NCBI GenBank assembly: GCA_021731045.1
Contig: JAKFYE010000003.1
Location: 1 to 64,000 of the forward strand
Direction: 5' to 3'
From: Bdellovibrionales bacterium
GTDB lineage: Bacteria > Bdellovibrionota > Bdellovibrionia > Bdellovibrionales > JAKFYE01
Length of the DNA stretch: 64,000 nucleotides
Below the pieces are notes generated by a model. It was not told where the DNA came from and did no database searches. It worked only from the letters and a program-made list of their open reading frames with translations. The position numbers and the translations under genes were made by a program. Shown here one piece after another: positions 36,298-45,581 of this stretch (the stretch's first letter is position 1; each line of letters begins with the position of its first letter).

Positions 36298-36957
36298 ATG
36301 AACATTCTCGTCATAGAAGATAATCTTGAAGTGGCAGAGTTTATTAAAGATATTCTTGAGGAAGAGTCTGGCTTTAAGGTTAAGATTCAAGCGGATCACA
36401 AGGCCGCGATCAGTCTCGAACACATCGATCTTATTTTACTTGATGAAAACTTAAACGGCCGTTCGGGGCTAGAATATCTTGAAAGTCTTCGTTCAAAACA
36501 ACGCAACTGGAATGGTCCTGTCATTATGGTAACAGGCAACGATCAGGATGGTATGATCCGTAAAGCGTTCGATTCCGGAGTCGATGATTACATTGTGAAG
36601 CCCTTTAAGCCTCTTGTCTTAGTAGGAAAGATTCGTGCGCTGTCCACGCGATGCGGACTTCTCAAGAAGAAAACGTTTTGTGTGGGTTCTATAGAAATTG
36701 AGCCGGCTGAACATAAAGCACGCGTGAATGGAGAAGAAATTCTTTTAACTCTGACGGAGTACAAAATTTTATACGAACTTGCAGAAAACGCAGGAAAGCT
36801 CGTGACGCGTGATACACTGAAGACAAAAGTCTACGGTGATCTTTTTGTTACGAATCGTACAATTGACGTACACATTTGCTCACTCAGAAAAAAACTTAAA
36901 TCAAGCCACAACTGTTTAAAAACGGTTCGCGGTATTGGATACCGCCTTCTCGAGTAA
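36298..36957 (+). CDS. OmpR/PhoB-type response regulator (orphan)
   Basis: A 219 aa two-component response regulator. The receiver domain has the acidic pair E7-D8, phosphoacceptor D49 (LLDEN) and K102 in VKPF (approximate). The C-terminal winged helix of the OmpR class shows LTLTEYKILYELAENAGKLVTRDTLK in outline and ends in RTIDVHICSLRKKLK and RGIGYRL. No sensor kinase is adjacent, so its partner is elsewhere. It is transcribed convergently with the HyuB-like gene (19 base gap). Confidence 0.93.
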   Translation: MNILVIEDNLEVAEFIKDILEEESGFKVKIQADHKAAISLEHIDLILLDENLNGRSGLEYLESLRSKQRNWNGPVIMVTGNDQDGMIRKAFDSGVDDYIVKPFKPLVLVGKIRALSTRCGLLKKKTFCVGSIEIEPAEHKARVNGEEILLTLTEYKILYELAENAGKLVTRDTLKTKVYGDLFVTNRTIDVHICSLRKKLKSSHNCLKTVRGIGYRLLE

Positions 36958-36976
36958 TCGAGTAACTAATGCTTGT

Positions 36977-38428
36977 TTAGGTTTCTTGGCGGCCGTATCC
37001 GCCCCCACCCGCAGACAAAACGGTTACAGTATCGCCCGCCTTAAGTTCTAATTCGCCCCGATTTTTAAGTTCGACGGGATCGGCCCCGGCGTGGCTATAC
37101 AGAATTTGTGTGGAGTCCCCAGCGCTTCCACCCATAAACCCAATTGGTTTACTGAGATCAGAAATCCAACGCAGTTTACAATCCTCACAAACATAATAAC
37201 TACGGCGAAGACCACGTCCACCTGTCTTAAGACCACGACCTCCGGAGCCCTCGCGTAGTTCTTGTCGAATTATGCGAATAGGAAATCTCCTCTCAATTTC
37301 TTCAAATGAAGGTTTTAGATTTTGTCTTCCCCAAATTTCCCATCCATCTTCTCCACTCCGGACTGACGTCGCGCCCAAGCCTCCGGCAATTCTTTCAAAA
37401 AAACGAGAGTCTTTAAATTGCATTTCGATAAACGCGGTATTGGCGTGCCCAGCGACGCTTTGTTTAGGAACTAACTTGCTTAGCACGGCTAAAATTAAAT
37501 TAGACATTTGAGGTGCGGCCATCAGATGCCCTAAGTGGGTGGACTGGGGAAAGTTAGAGTTCAATCGCGATTGCGAAGGCGTATTGACAATAATATTTTT
37601 AAATTGCCCATGATTAACACTCAAAGGAACATCTAGAAATCCATTCAACGTACCTAGACAAATTCCTAATACAGATGGATTTGTCAGCCCGTAGAGGGGA
37701 CCCAATTGAGTTCCGGCAAAATCAAAATGGACTCCCTGCTGAGTGTTCTGAATAGAAAGTGAAAACTGGCTTCCGTCGTCTAAGGTCAGTTGGTTTTGGG
37801 CGCGATCGTACGGAAGCACATCTAAAAAAGTGTGATGACTCTTTTGTGTAAAACTAAAAAAACTTTCGAGAGCTATTTTTTTTAACGGACCATCAAATAA
37901 AGATAAAAATAGCTCTCGGATAAGAACGGACAACCGTTCCATTTTTTGCAATTCAGCTTCAACAGCTTGCTTAAAACCTGCCGGCGCTTGTGGCGCGGAC
38001 GCGATTGAGTCAATCACGTCTTTTTTAGCAAAACCGGCAAGACTATCTAACGGTGTAGGAGGAATACGAAAAGAATTTTTCTCGAGGGTTTCGCTAAAGT
38101 TGAGCTCTGGTCGAAGGGCAATTCGACTCACAAAGAGTACATCTGCCGTTTGAGATTTAGAAAGAGAAACTCCCATCACCAATGTGATATCAGATAAAAT
38201 AGTTCCACCGCTAAAAGGATCATTGAGAATGACGGATTGTTTATCTTGAAGTGAAAAATACTTTTGAGCCGTATATCCCGCATAAGGTAAAGATCCTAGA
38301 TCCGCAAACGTTGAACCTTTAACGTAAAGGCTTTCGCCCGTGACGCTGGTAATAGCACACGACGAGACGTTATGCAGAATCACGTCGAGACCAGAAAGCA
38401 TTCTAGAGAAACCCGAATTATCAATCAT
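36977..38428 (-). CDS. Hydantoinase B/oxoprolinase (HyuB) family protein
   Basis: A 483 aa HyuB-family protein. HyuB proteins pair with HyuA to hydrolyse cyclic amides with ATP. Family marks: NDPFSGGTILSDITLV near residue 59, NSNFPQSTHLGHLMAAPQMSN, an EGSGGRGLKTGGRGLRRSYY region and the hallmark C terminus SAGGGGYGRQET. It starts within the last 8 bases of the HyuA-like gene, so they are translated together. The protein is somewhat shorter than typical HyuB. Confidence 0.85.
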   Translation of the reverse strand: MIDNSGFSRMLSGLDVILHNVSSCAITSVTGESLYVKGSTFADLGSLPYAGYTAQKYFSLQDKQSVILNDPFSGGTILSDITLVMGVSLSKSQTADVLFVSRIALRPELNFSETLEKNSFRIPPTPLDSLAGFAKKDVIDSIASAPQAPAGFKQAVEAELQKMERLSVLIRELFLSLFDGPLKKIALESFFSFTQKSHHTFLDVLPYDRAQNQLTLDDGSQFSLSIQNTQQGVHFDFAGTQLGPLYGLTNPSVLGICLGTLNGFLDVPLSVNHGQFKNIIVNTPSQSRLNSNFPQSTHLGHLMAAPQMSNLILAVLSKLVPKQSVAGHANTAFIEMQFKDSRFFERIAGGLGATSVRSGEDGWEIWGRQNLKPSFEEIERRFPIRIIRQELREGSGGRGLKTGGRGLRRSYYVCEDCKLRWISDLSKPIGFMGGSAGDSTQILYSHAGADPVELKNRGELELKAGDTVTVLSAGGGGYGRQET

Positions 38429-39737
38429 GAATCACCAATTTTAAAGGCACGTGCGCTTTGGACAGTATAGAAACAAAACTTTTAGCAAGTGGCCCCGCGA
38501 CTTTTAACTCTTTCTTTGGATATGCGGCTCGGATCGCGAACACCGTTCGTTCCACAAAAATATCGAGTAAATGTTTTTCGGCTTCATGTTGACTCATTTT
38601 TGAGGAACGGGCGAGGAGCGAAATTGCATTTTTTATTTTGCCGAAAGATTCCTTATTAAGTCCTTCGAAAGTTGGAAAATTTGGGCTCTCCATTTGTGTA
38701 ACGGCCAGAAGGTCTAAGAGTGTGGGACGCAAGGTGCGACTAAATATCATGGGCCCAGGGTCCAATCCTAATTTGTTAGGAGAAAAATCTAAAACACCAT
38801 AATGGTTGGTCGTGATTTCCTGAGTTGGTTGCAACGGTAATTCGATAATATCAGGAGCATTCACAAGAACCGGTCCCCACGAACTTTCGATAATAGTCGA
38901 CATGGAGTTTTTTATTAACAGATTGAAACTATGCAATCCAAGATATAAAATATCGTCTTTAGCGTCGTTGCAAATGAGATGTTCCAAGGCATAGAGTGAA
39001 TCGGTGAGTTGACCAGAGTTTTCACCCGCAGAACCAAATTGAATTTTAATTCCGTGTTCTGTTGTGAAATCCATCAATGGTTTCAAAAACTCGCTCATCG
39101 GCGCTTTAAGGTATGCGTTGATAAACGTTCTCCACCAACGTGCGACTTCATTATAGTGAGACTTTTCATCTCCAGGAATGCTGTAAGAATAACTCGTAGA
39201 AACTTCAAAACCATTTTCTCGCAAAATTCTAGCTAATGTTTCTTCGTTTTTAGGATTTACGCCGGAATGTAAAAAGCCAATGGCCACATGTTTGACGTCT
39301 ACAAATTTAAGTTTTGAAATTAAAAAATCAATCTCCTCCATCCCAATTTCTTTTTCGAGAGTTCCATCGGCTAATGTTCTTTCTGAAAGTCCAAAAACAA
39401 AATCAGGAGACAAAAGAGAATTTGCGCGTCGAGGTTTCGCCGAAGCATGGCGGCCATACGTGGGTTGCCGAATAAATGGCCACGATTCAAAACCTGAGGT
39501 TACAAGTAGGGCCGGACTTTCTCCTGCATATTTATCCAGCACATGTTGTCCATAACTCGTTGTGACTAAAAGAGTGTCGTTTTTAAATTCAGTATATTCA
39601 TTAAAAAATTGCGTCAGACCATCTTTAAGACTGAGCTTTGGTAAATACCATTTTTTTGAGACCGTTTGTGAGGACGAAGTATTTCCTGAGATTTCTGCTA
39701 AAGTCGCGTCAATATGCAATCTCAGTTTAGAGGACAT
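38421..39737 (-). CDS. HyuA-like (hydantoinase/oxoprolinase A) protein, ATP motifs lost
   Basis: A 438 aa partner of the HyuB-like gene. Recognisable HyuA parts: VTTSYGQHVLDKYAGESPALLVTSGF near residues 59-84, a conserved PTYGR segment, and IGFLHSGVNPKNEETLARILRENGFEVSTS (residues about 158-187). Full HyuA proteins are near 700 aa and begin with a DxGGTxTD phosphate-binding motif. Here the matching stretch reads LRLHIDATLAEIS, and the later internal DGGT-like motif appears as YLGLHSFNLLI. This looks like a shortened, probably non-ATPase member, yet the frame is open and intact. Confidence 0.75.
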   Translation of the reverse strand: MSSKLRLHIDATLAEISGNTSSSQTVSKKWYLPKLSLKDGLTQFFNEYTEFKNDTLLVTTSYGQHVLDKYAGESPALLVTSGFESWPFIRQPTYGRHASAKPRRANSLLSPDFVFGLSERTLADGTLEKEIGMEEIDFLISKLKFVDVKHVAIGFLHSGVNPKNEETLARILRENGFEVSTSYSYSIPGDEKSHYNEVARWWRTFINAYLKAPMSEFLKPLMDFTTEHGIKIQFGSAGENSGQLTDSLYALEHLICNDAKDDILYLGLHSFNLLIKNSMSTIIESSWGPVLVNAPDIIELPLQPTQEITTNHYGVLDFSPNKLGLDPGPMIFSRTLRPTLLDLLAVTQMESPNFPTFEGLNKESFGKIKNAISLLARSSKMSQHEAEKHLLDIFVERTVFAIRAAYPKKELKVAGPLAKSFVSILSKAHVPLKLVIHD

Positions 39738-39769
39738 CTTGCTTCTTTAACTACTTCTTGTTACCGCTA

Positions 39770-40441
39770 ATGTCTATGTCGAAGGTTGGAAAAGTCATTA
39801 CGGTAGATGGGCCTGCCGCTTCCGGAAAAACATCTGTAAGTCGTGAACTCGCTCATCGTTTAGGTTGGAAGTGGGTTTCGACCGGGGCTTTTTATCGAGG
39901 CCTAGCCTTTGCTGCTCAAGAGTTAGGCATCTCGACAAACGACAAAGACGCTCTAGTTAAGCTTTCGCTTTCGAATCAGTGGAAAGTTCAATTGGATGAA
40001 GATCGTACGCGAGTTCTATTTGGACCACGTGATGTGACAAAAGAAATTGCTGCCGAAAAAGTGGGTGAGCTTGCCAGCCAAGTCAGTCAAATTCCTGAAA
40101 TTCGCAGAGAATTATTAGAAGCGCAAAGAGCCTGTGCGCAAGATGTTGTGGGTTTAGTCGCCGAAGGGCGAGATTGCGGAACGGTTGTGTTTCCCGGAGC
40201 TCATTTTAAAGTGTATTTAACCGCCAATAGCGATGCCCGCGCTCAAAGACGAGCTGAGGAGCATGGTCAATCGGCAGAGACGATTAAAGCGAGCCAATCT
40301 CAAAGAGATCATCTTGATAGCACCCGCAAAGTGGCACCTCTGCAAGCCTCTGCAGATGCGTTTATTGTTGATACAAGCAACCTTAGCCTGCCTGAGGTTG
40401 TGGACAAAATCATACAAAAATTTAGAGATTCTGGATTCTAA
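39770..40441 (+). CDS. cmk: Cytidylate kinase
   Basis: CMP/dCMP kinase. The 223 aa protein has the P-loop DGPAASGKTS (residues 13-22), the WVSTGAFYRGLAFAA CMP-binding region, EGRDCGTVVFPGA and the lid with RAQRRAEEH. ATG 39770 and ATG 39776 are both possible; neither has a good ribosome binding site and a TTG at 39758 is also in frame. It is divergent from the HyuA-like gene by about 30 bases. cmk followed by rpsA is a very common order. Confidence 0.95.
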   Translation: MSMSKVGKVITVDGPAASGKTSVSRELAHRLGWKWVSTGAFYRGLAFAAQELGISTNDKDALVKLSLSNQWKVQLDEDRTRVLFGPRDVTKEIAAEKVGELASQVSQIPEIRRELLEAQRACAQDVVGLVAEGRDCGTVVFPGAHFKVYLTANSDARAQRRAEEHGQSAETIKASQSQRDHLDSTRKVAPLQASADAFIVDTSNLSLPEVVDKIIQKFRDSGF

Positions 40442-40504
40442 CTTGGTCTTTATTAATATGCTTTGAGCGTCGAAGTAGTGGCCTATCATGTGCCTAAAAA
40501 GCTT

Positions 40505-40533
40505 TTGACTTTAAGTACTTAACCTCACATAAC
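40505..40533 (+). promoter_or_regulatory. Candidate rpsA promoter
   Basis: TTGACT (40505-40510), 17 base spacer, CATAAC (40528-40533). About 100 bases of leader separate it from the rpsA start. Confidence 0.5.
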
Positions 40534-40635
40534 AGTCATTCCATCTCGACTGGGGACCACTCCGCGAGAGGAATCGAAGGCAGGCACAAGCGAAGAAATT
40601 CCAGATGCCCGTCTTCACGTAGGAGGATTATGGAC

Positions 40636-42447
40636 ATGTCTACAAAACAAACCAAGCTGACAAAAGCACAGCTTGAGAGAATGAAAGTCTTGGAGCAATT
40701 GGATAAGGAAGATTCTTCCGTCCAACCAAACCCAGGGCAGTACTTAGAAATGAAAAAAGGTGGGGAGTCATTCTCTGATCTTTTTGATCAAGAAGTTACG
40801 AAAAACAGTTTCACACCTGGTGATGTGGTTAAAGGCCGTATCATTCGTATTACTGATGATTTCGTCGTGGTGGATATCAATTACAAATCTGAAGGTTTGA
40901 TCCCTTCAAATGAATTCCGCAGAATCGAAGGGAAAATTCAAGCCACTCCTGGAGACGAAATCGAAGTCTATATTGAAAAAGTTGAAAACGAAAACGGCAT
41001 GGTTGTTCTTTCAAAAGACAAAGCCGATATGTTGCAAGCTTGGAACGATATCTCTCGCGCAGCTGAAAATGAAGAAGTTGTTGAGGGTGTAGTTGTTGCC
41101 AAAGTTAAAGGTGGATTGAGTGTCGACATTGGTGTGAAGGCCTTTTTGCCTGGTAGCCAAATTGATCTTCGTCCGGTGCGTAACCTTGATGTTTACCTTG
41201 GTAAAACACTTAAATTCAAAGTTATTAAATTTAATAAAAAACGTGGAAACATCGTTTTATCTCGTCGTGCGCTTCTTGAAGAAGAACGTGAGAGTCTCAA
41301 ATCACAAACTCTTGACAGCATTAAGAGCGGTCAAGTGGTGCGTGGGATCGTTAAAAACATCACAGATTACGGTGCGTTTATTGATCTCGGTGGAATGGAT
41401 GGGCTTCTGCACATTACAGATATGAGCTGGGGTCGCGTGAAGCACCCAAGTGAAATACTCAATGTTGGTCAAGAGATCGAAGTGAAAGTCTTAAAGTATG
41501 ACGACGAAAAAGAACGCGTGAGTCTTGGACTTAAACAACTTCAGCCTGATCCATGGGATGGTGTTGCGGCTCAATACGCTGTTGGAACAAAAGTTTCTGG
41601 CAAAGTTGTGAGCCTTGCAGAGTACGGTGCCTTTATTGAACTTGGAGATGGCGTTGAAGGTTTGATCCATGTTTCAGAGATGAGCTGGACAAAACGTGTG
41701 AAGCATCCATCGCAAATCATCAACGTCGATGACGTTGTGAACGTACAAGTTCTTGAAGTTGATAAAGAAAATCGTCGTATCAGTCTGGGTATGAAACAAC
41801 TTGAACCAAATCCTTGGGTTGAGTTGAAAGAAACTTATCAGCCTGGAACGATCATCGAAGGTGAAGTGAAATCAGTGACAGACTTTGGCGTGTTTATCGG
41901 AGTTGATAAAGGCGTAGACGGTTTGATTCACATTTCTGACTTCTCTTGGACAAAGAGAATCAATCATCCATCTGAGATGTTTGAAAAAGGACAGAAAGTG
42001 CGTGCGGTTGTTTTAGGTGTTGATACTGAAAACGAACGTTTCAGTCTTGGACTTAAACAATTGGAATCAGATCCATGGTCACATGTATCTAATAAATACC
42101 CAGTGGGTTCTCAACACGACGTAAAAGTTGTGAAGACTGCTGACTTTGGTGTGTTTGTCGAACTTGAACCAGACATCGAAGGTTTGATTCACATTTCTGA
42201 ACTCACAACAGCGCGAGTTGAAAAGACAGAAGACTTTGTAAAAGTTGGCGACACTCTTAAAGCGGAAGTCGTAACAATTGATACTGAGGCGCGTAAAATC
42301 GGTCTTTCTAGCAAACTCGTAAAATTGAGATCTGAAAAAGCCGACGTTGAAGATTATGTCAAAAAAGCAACGAGCACTTCTAAAACAAGTCTTGGCGATC
42401 TTTTCGCAGAGCAGTTTAAGAAAACGCCATCCGCTGAAGATAATTAA
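40636..42447 (+). CDS. rpsA: 30S ribosomal protein S1
   Basis: S1 helps mRNA bind the 30S subunit. The 603 aa protein contains six S1 domains. The first two are the divergent ribosome-binding type (GDVVKGRIIRITDDFVVVDI; EVVEGVVVAKVKGGLSVDIG). Four RNA-binding copies follow, each with DYGAFI/EYGAFI/DFGVFI/DFGVFV and LIHI-type ends. ATG 40636 is preferred because AGGAGG is 9 bases upstream; ATG 40630 would be only three bases away. It sits after cmk and ends in a terminator. Confidence 0.97.
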   Translation: MSTKQTKLTKAQLERMKVLEQLDKEDSSVQPNPGQYLEMKKGGESFSDLFDQEVTKNSFTPGDVVKGRIIRITDDFVVVDINYKSEGLIPSNEFRRIEGKIQATPGDEIEVYIEKVENENGMVVLSKDKADMLQAWNDISRAAENEEVVEGVVVAKVKGGLSVDIGVKAFLPGSQIDLRPVRNLDVYLGKTLKFKVIKFNKKRGNIVLSRRALLEEERESLKSQTLDSIKSGQVVRGIVKNITDYGAFIDLGGMDGLLHITDMSWGRVKHPSEILNVGQEIEVKVLKYDDEKERVSLGLKQLQPDPWDGVAAQYAVGTKVSGKVVSLAEYGAFIELGDGVEGLIHVSEMSWTKRVKHPSQIINVDDVVNVQVLEVDKENRRISLGMKQLEPNPWVELKETYQPGTIIEGEVKSVTDFGVFIGVDKGVDGLIHISDFSWTKRINHPSEMFEKGQKVRAVVLGVDTENERFSLGLKQLESDPWSHVSNKYPVGSQHDVKVVKTADFGVFVELEPDIEGLIHISELTTARVEKTEDFVKVGDTLKAEVVTIDTEARKIGLSSKLVKLRSEKADVEDYVKKATSTSKTSLGDLFAEQFKKTPSAEDN

Positions 42448-42473
42448 CTCGATAATATCCTAAAAAATTCATG

Positions 42474-42505
42474 AAAACCCTCTGCGATAGCAGGGGGTTT
42501 TTTTT
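42474..42505 (+). terminator. Rho-independent terminator of rpsA
   Basis: AAAACCCTCTGC pairs with GCAGGGGGTTTT with one imperfect position and runs into eight or more Ts. Confidence 0.88.
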
Positions 42506-42816
42506 AGTGCGTTTCAAAGTCTGTATATGGCTTGATCAAAGCAAAAACCCACAGCGCAATAAATAGAGCAATAAATAGACTTTAGTTTTACAACGCTCTC
42601 TTAAGCGTCTTGGGCTTGTTGAAGAACCCACGAAAGTAAAGATGAGGTCTGTTAAAAAAGGGTCAGATTTCTCAGATGTGCCGAGGAGGGAGCGGGCGGG
42701 TACTTACTGTACGCCAGAGTGACTAACGACAGCGCAGATGAGGAAGATGGCCCTTTTTCAACAGACCCTCTTGATTTCTCAGCAAAACGGCATAGACTTT
42801 TACGAGGAGAAATCTC
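42506..42816. other. Intergenic region holding a hairpin repeat
   Basis: About 310 bases with no gene. Most is taken up by the repeat at 42611-42769. The GAGGAG ribosome binding site of sppA closes it. Confidence 0.5.
42611..42769. repeat. MITE-like inverted repeat related to the one at 6-59
   Basis: Left arm AGGTCTGTTAAAAAAGGGTC (42645-42664) and right arm GGCCCTTTTTCAACAGACCC (42749-42768) are complementary apart from a few positions, with an 84 base interior. TGGGCTTGTTGAA (42611-42623) and the right arm both recur in the hairpin at 6-59. No ORF and no clear target-site duplication. Confidence 0.68.
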
Positions 42817-43764
42817 ATGCGAAACAGTGTATGGAAGTTTTTTGGAGTCATCGGTATCATCGTTACAATCTTTTTTGTTTTGACCGTCATCCTTGTTGGT
42901 AAAGGGATGAACGAAATGATGGGGGACCGGTTTCCAGCGGTGCTTAAAAAAGACTCTATTCTTGTTCTTGATTTAAGAGGCGTGATTATGGATGGTCGCA
43001 AATTTTTGCATGACCTTCGTAAATACCGCGATAATAAAGAAATCAAAGGTGTATTGGTTCGTATTGATTCGCCTGGCGGAGTGGTTGGTCCTAGCCAAGA
43101 AATCTACTCGGAATTAAAACGCGTCCGCGATGAACTTAAAAAACCAGTTGTGGTATCGATCTCAGGATTGGCTGCAAGTGGTGGCTTCTATTCAGCCGTT
43201 GCAGCTGATTGGATTGTGACAACTCCAGGTGCGATTGTTGGTAGCATAGGTGTAATCATGGAGTTTGCTAATCTTGAAGGTCTTTATGATTGGGCCAAGG
43301 TAAAGCGTTATTCGCTAACAACCGGAAAGTTTAAAGATACTGGAGCTGAATATCGAAAGATGAATGAAGAAGAAAAATCATATCTTCAAGGCATGATTAA
43401 TGAAGTGCTCTCACAATTTATTGCAGCAGTTGCTGATGGACGAAAAATTCCAGAAGACAAAGTGCGTTTGATTGCGGATGGTAGAATTGTCACTGGGGCC
43501 GGAGCCCTTAAACTTGGATTAGTAGATCAAGTCGGAACTTTTACGGATGCTGTTCGCAAAATAGGTGCACTAACAAATTTAGGAGATGATCCGGAGCTCT
43601 ATACGCCAGTACCAGAACGTCCAAGCCCGCTTGATTTTCTCAAATCTTTTGATGGTGGTGAGGAAGATACCGAATCTAAGGCTGTCGGAAAGATCATCGA
43701 TGCCGTTGTACGTCGGGAATTAATTGGAAAACCCCTGTTCTTAATGCCCGGAACAATGAATTAA
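42817..43764 (+). CDS. sppA: Signal peptide peptidase SppA, 36 kDa type (S49)
   Basis: Membrane-anchored serine protease that cleaves remnant signal peptides. The 315 aa protein has one N-terminal membrane helix (about 8-28), RIDSPGGVV, the serine nucleophile S121 in GLAASGGFY, and the general-base lysine in TTGKFKDTG (K171 or K173). Length fits the short single-domain type, with a Ser/Lys dyad. GAGGAG precedes the ATG. It heads an sppA-HIT-mce-rhomboid run. Confidence 0.95.
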   Translation: MRNSVWKFFGVIGIIVTIFFVLTVILVGKGMNEMMGDRFPAVLKKDSILVLDLRGVIMDGRKFLHDLRKYRDNKEIKGVLVRIDSPGGVVGPSQEIYSELKRVRDELKKPVVVSISGLAASGGFYSAVAADWIVTTPGAIVGSIGVIMEFANLEGLYDWAKVKRYSLTTGKFKDTGAEYRKMNEEEKSYLQGMINEVLSQFIAAVADGRKIPEDKVRLIADGRIVTGAGALKLGLVDQVGTFTDAVRKIGALTNLGDDPELYTPVPERPSPLDFLKSFDGGEEDTESKAVGKIIDAVVRRELIGKPLFLMPGTMN

Positions 43765-43774
43765 GGATTTACGA

Positions 43775-44350
43775 TTGGCAAAAAAAAAGAAGGCGTCGAC
43801 CAAAAAAATAAGTCACTGGCCGCAAAAACGAAATGTTTTATTTCGGCCTCAAAGACTTGAATATATTTCTAATCAAAAAACGCGTGCGGGTGAAAAAGAA
43901 TCATGTGTTTTTTGTGAGTCTTTAAGTAAAAAAACGGGCGCCGAAAGTTTGCTAATTGCGAAAACACGGAGAGCGATGGTGGTTCTGAATAAGTACCCTT
44001 ACAATCCAGGACACGTGATGGTTTTACCTCAACGGCATATTGGCGATATATTACAAATCGAAAAAGAGGAATACGCAGAAGTTATGGAATTAGTGCGGGT
44101 ATCCGTCGCGGCATTAACACAGACGTTCAGCGCAAAGGACTTCAATGTGGGTATAAATTTGGGCCGAATTGCCGGAGCTGGTTTACCTTCACATCTTCAC
44201 GTGCATATCGTTCCGAGATGGTCTGGAGATTTAAACTTTTTTCCGCTTATTGGTGAAACTAAAGTGATCTCTTCTGATCTTCCTGCGATTTTTTCAAAAC
44301 TGCAGCCGGTGTTTAAAGACTTAATTGCGCATTCTAAGGATTTTAAATGA
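43775..44350 (+). CDS. HIT-family nucleotide hydrolase/transferase
   Basis: A 191 aa histidine-triad protein. The active site is H140-L-H142-V-H144 followed by IVPRW, and a C44-x-x-C47 pair with a short spacer is the usual zinc site of the longer HIT group. NKYPYNPGHVMVLPQRHIGD is also characteristic. The start is TTG 43775 with AAGGA in front; the N terminus is very Lys-rich. The substrate may be Ap4A or a related nucleotide. It overlaps mce by ATGA. Confidence 0.9.
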   Translation: MAKKKKASTKKISHWPQKRNVLFRPQRLEYISNQKTRAGEKESCVFCESLSKKTGAESLLIAKTRRAMVVLNKYPYNPGHVMVLPQRHIGDILQIEKEEYAEVMELVRVSVAALTQTFSAKDFNVGINLGRIAGAGLPSHLHVHIVPRWSGDLNFFPLIGETKVISSDLPAIFSKLQPVFKDLIAHSKDFK

Positions 44351-44778
44351 GTTTTGATTGGAAGCAGTACGAGTTGGATCATATCGGCATAGCCGTAAAA
44401 TCTATTGAAGACGCACTGCCTTTTTATCGCGCCATGGGCTGGCATAACTTTGCGACGGAAGTCGTTCCGACAGAAAAAGTGAAAGTCGCATTTGTAAAAC
44501 TTAAGAATCAATCAAATATTGAACTACTTGAACCGACATCCACCGACAGCGTCATTCATAAATTTATTGAAAAGCGGGGTGCGGGCATTCACCATATTTG
44601 TTTGCGTGTACAGCAGATTGAAACGTTACTTGGAGAGTTAAAAAAGCAGGGCGTACGGCTTATTGATGATCGACCACGTCCAGGAGCCCACAATTGCAAA
44701 GTCGCATTTGTTCATCCTTCCGCAACGGGTGGGGTGCTGATTGAACTCAGTGAGCCGCAGGCGGGAGCCCATATATGA
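44347..44778 (+). CDS. mce: Methylmalonyl-CoA epimerase
   Basis: Metal enzyme of the vicinal-oxygen-chelate fold that interconverts the methylmalonyl-CoA epimers in propionate metabolism. The 143 aa protein shows LDHIGIAVKSIEDALPFY at the N terminus, IELLEP with a ligand glutamate, GAGIHHICLRV in the second half and GVLIELSE at the end, the usual metal ligands. No methylmalonyl-CoA mutase is nearby. ATGA overlaps on both sides. Confidence 0.9.
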   Translation: MSFDWKQYELDHIGIAVKSIEDALPFYRAMGWHNFATEVVPTEKVKVAFVKLKNQSNIELLEPTSTDSVIHKFIEKRGAGIHHICLRVQQIETLLGELKKQGVRLIDDRPRPGAHNCKVAFVHPSATGGVLIELSEPQAGAHI

Positions 44779-45554
44779 GAAATTATAAAGGCGGGGGTCA
44801 AGGTGGCGGTGGGCCACAAATCCAAATGAATATTCCCTTCACGAAATCGGTTAAAGCGTTGGTGATTGCCAACGTTGTGATTTGGTTTTTTCTACAGGTA
44901 ATTCTCGAACAGTTTTTCTTAAGTGAACCATTTGTAACGACTATTTTTGCGATGACTCCCGGAAAGGTGATAGAGTTTTTTGTTTGGCAACCTTTCACAT
45001 ACATGTTTTTACATGATGTAGCACCGACACACATTTTATTTAATATGCTCGTGCTCTGGATGTTAGGTTCGGAACTTGAAGGCCATTGGGGTTCAAGATT
45101 CTTTACTTTGTATTACTTCGTTTGTGGCGTCGGTGCGGCTCTTATATACGTGCTGGTATCTACACTCTACGGACTTACAAGTGGGAACATGCAATCGATG
45201 TTTATGCCGGTGATAGGGGCCTCAGGCGCGATATTTGGTCTTATGCTCGCGTATGCAATTATTTTTGGTGAGCGCATCGTCTACTTTATGTTCGTGTTTC
45301 CAATGAAGGCACGTTTCTTTATTATGATTTTAGGTGCGGTCGAGCTCGTGATGATCCTAAACAACGGTATTATAGGTGGTCGGGTGGCGAACCTAGCCCA
45401 CTTGGGCGGAATTATCTCGGGTTTTCTATTTCTGATCTTTTGGACGCGTTGGAATCGAAATCGCACGCAACGACAAGCATCAAAGGCTGGACGCAAACTG
45501 AGGCTTGTAGTAGACAACAAGGACACGCCCAAAGGCCCTCGATATTGGAATTAA
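44775..45554 (+). CDS. Rhomboid-family intramembrane serine protease
   Basis: A 259 aa rhomboid. After a Gly-rich cytoplasmic N terminus come about six membrane helices. The catalytic pair is S150 in GASGAIFG and H209 in NLAHLGGIISG; H86 and N90 (HILFN) form the expected second-helix motif. A basic C-terminal tail follows. It could cut exported or membrane proteins; the substrate is unknown. It is fourth in the sppA-led run. Confidence 0.94.
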   Translation: MRNYKGGGQGGGGPQIQMNIPFTKSVKALVIANVVIWFFLQVILEQFFLSEPFVTTIFAMTPGKVIEFFVWQPFTYMFLHDVAPTHILFNMLVLWMLGSELEGHWGSRFFTLYYFVCGVGAALIYVLVSTLYGLTSGNMQSMFMPVIGASGAIFGLMLAYAIIFGERIVYFMFVFPMKARFFIMILGAVELVMILNNGIIGGRVANLAHLGGIISGFLFLIFWTRWNRNRTQRQASKAGRKLRLVVDNKDTPKGPRYWN

Positions 45555-45581
45555 AGACACTGGAATTAAAAGGAGACAATC

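Noticed and set aside
45080-45280. Plus-strand ORF inside the rhomboid gene
   Set aside because: It is a shifted-frame shadow of the rhomboid membrane domain.
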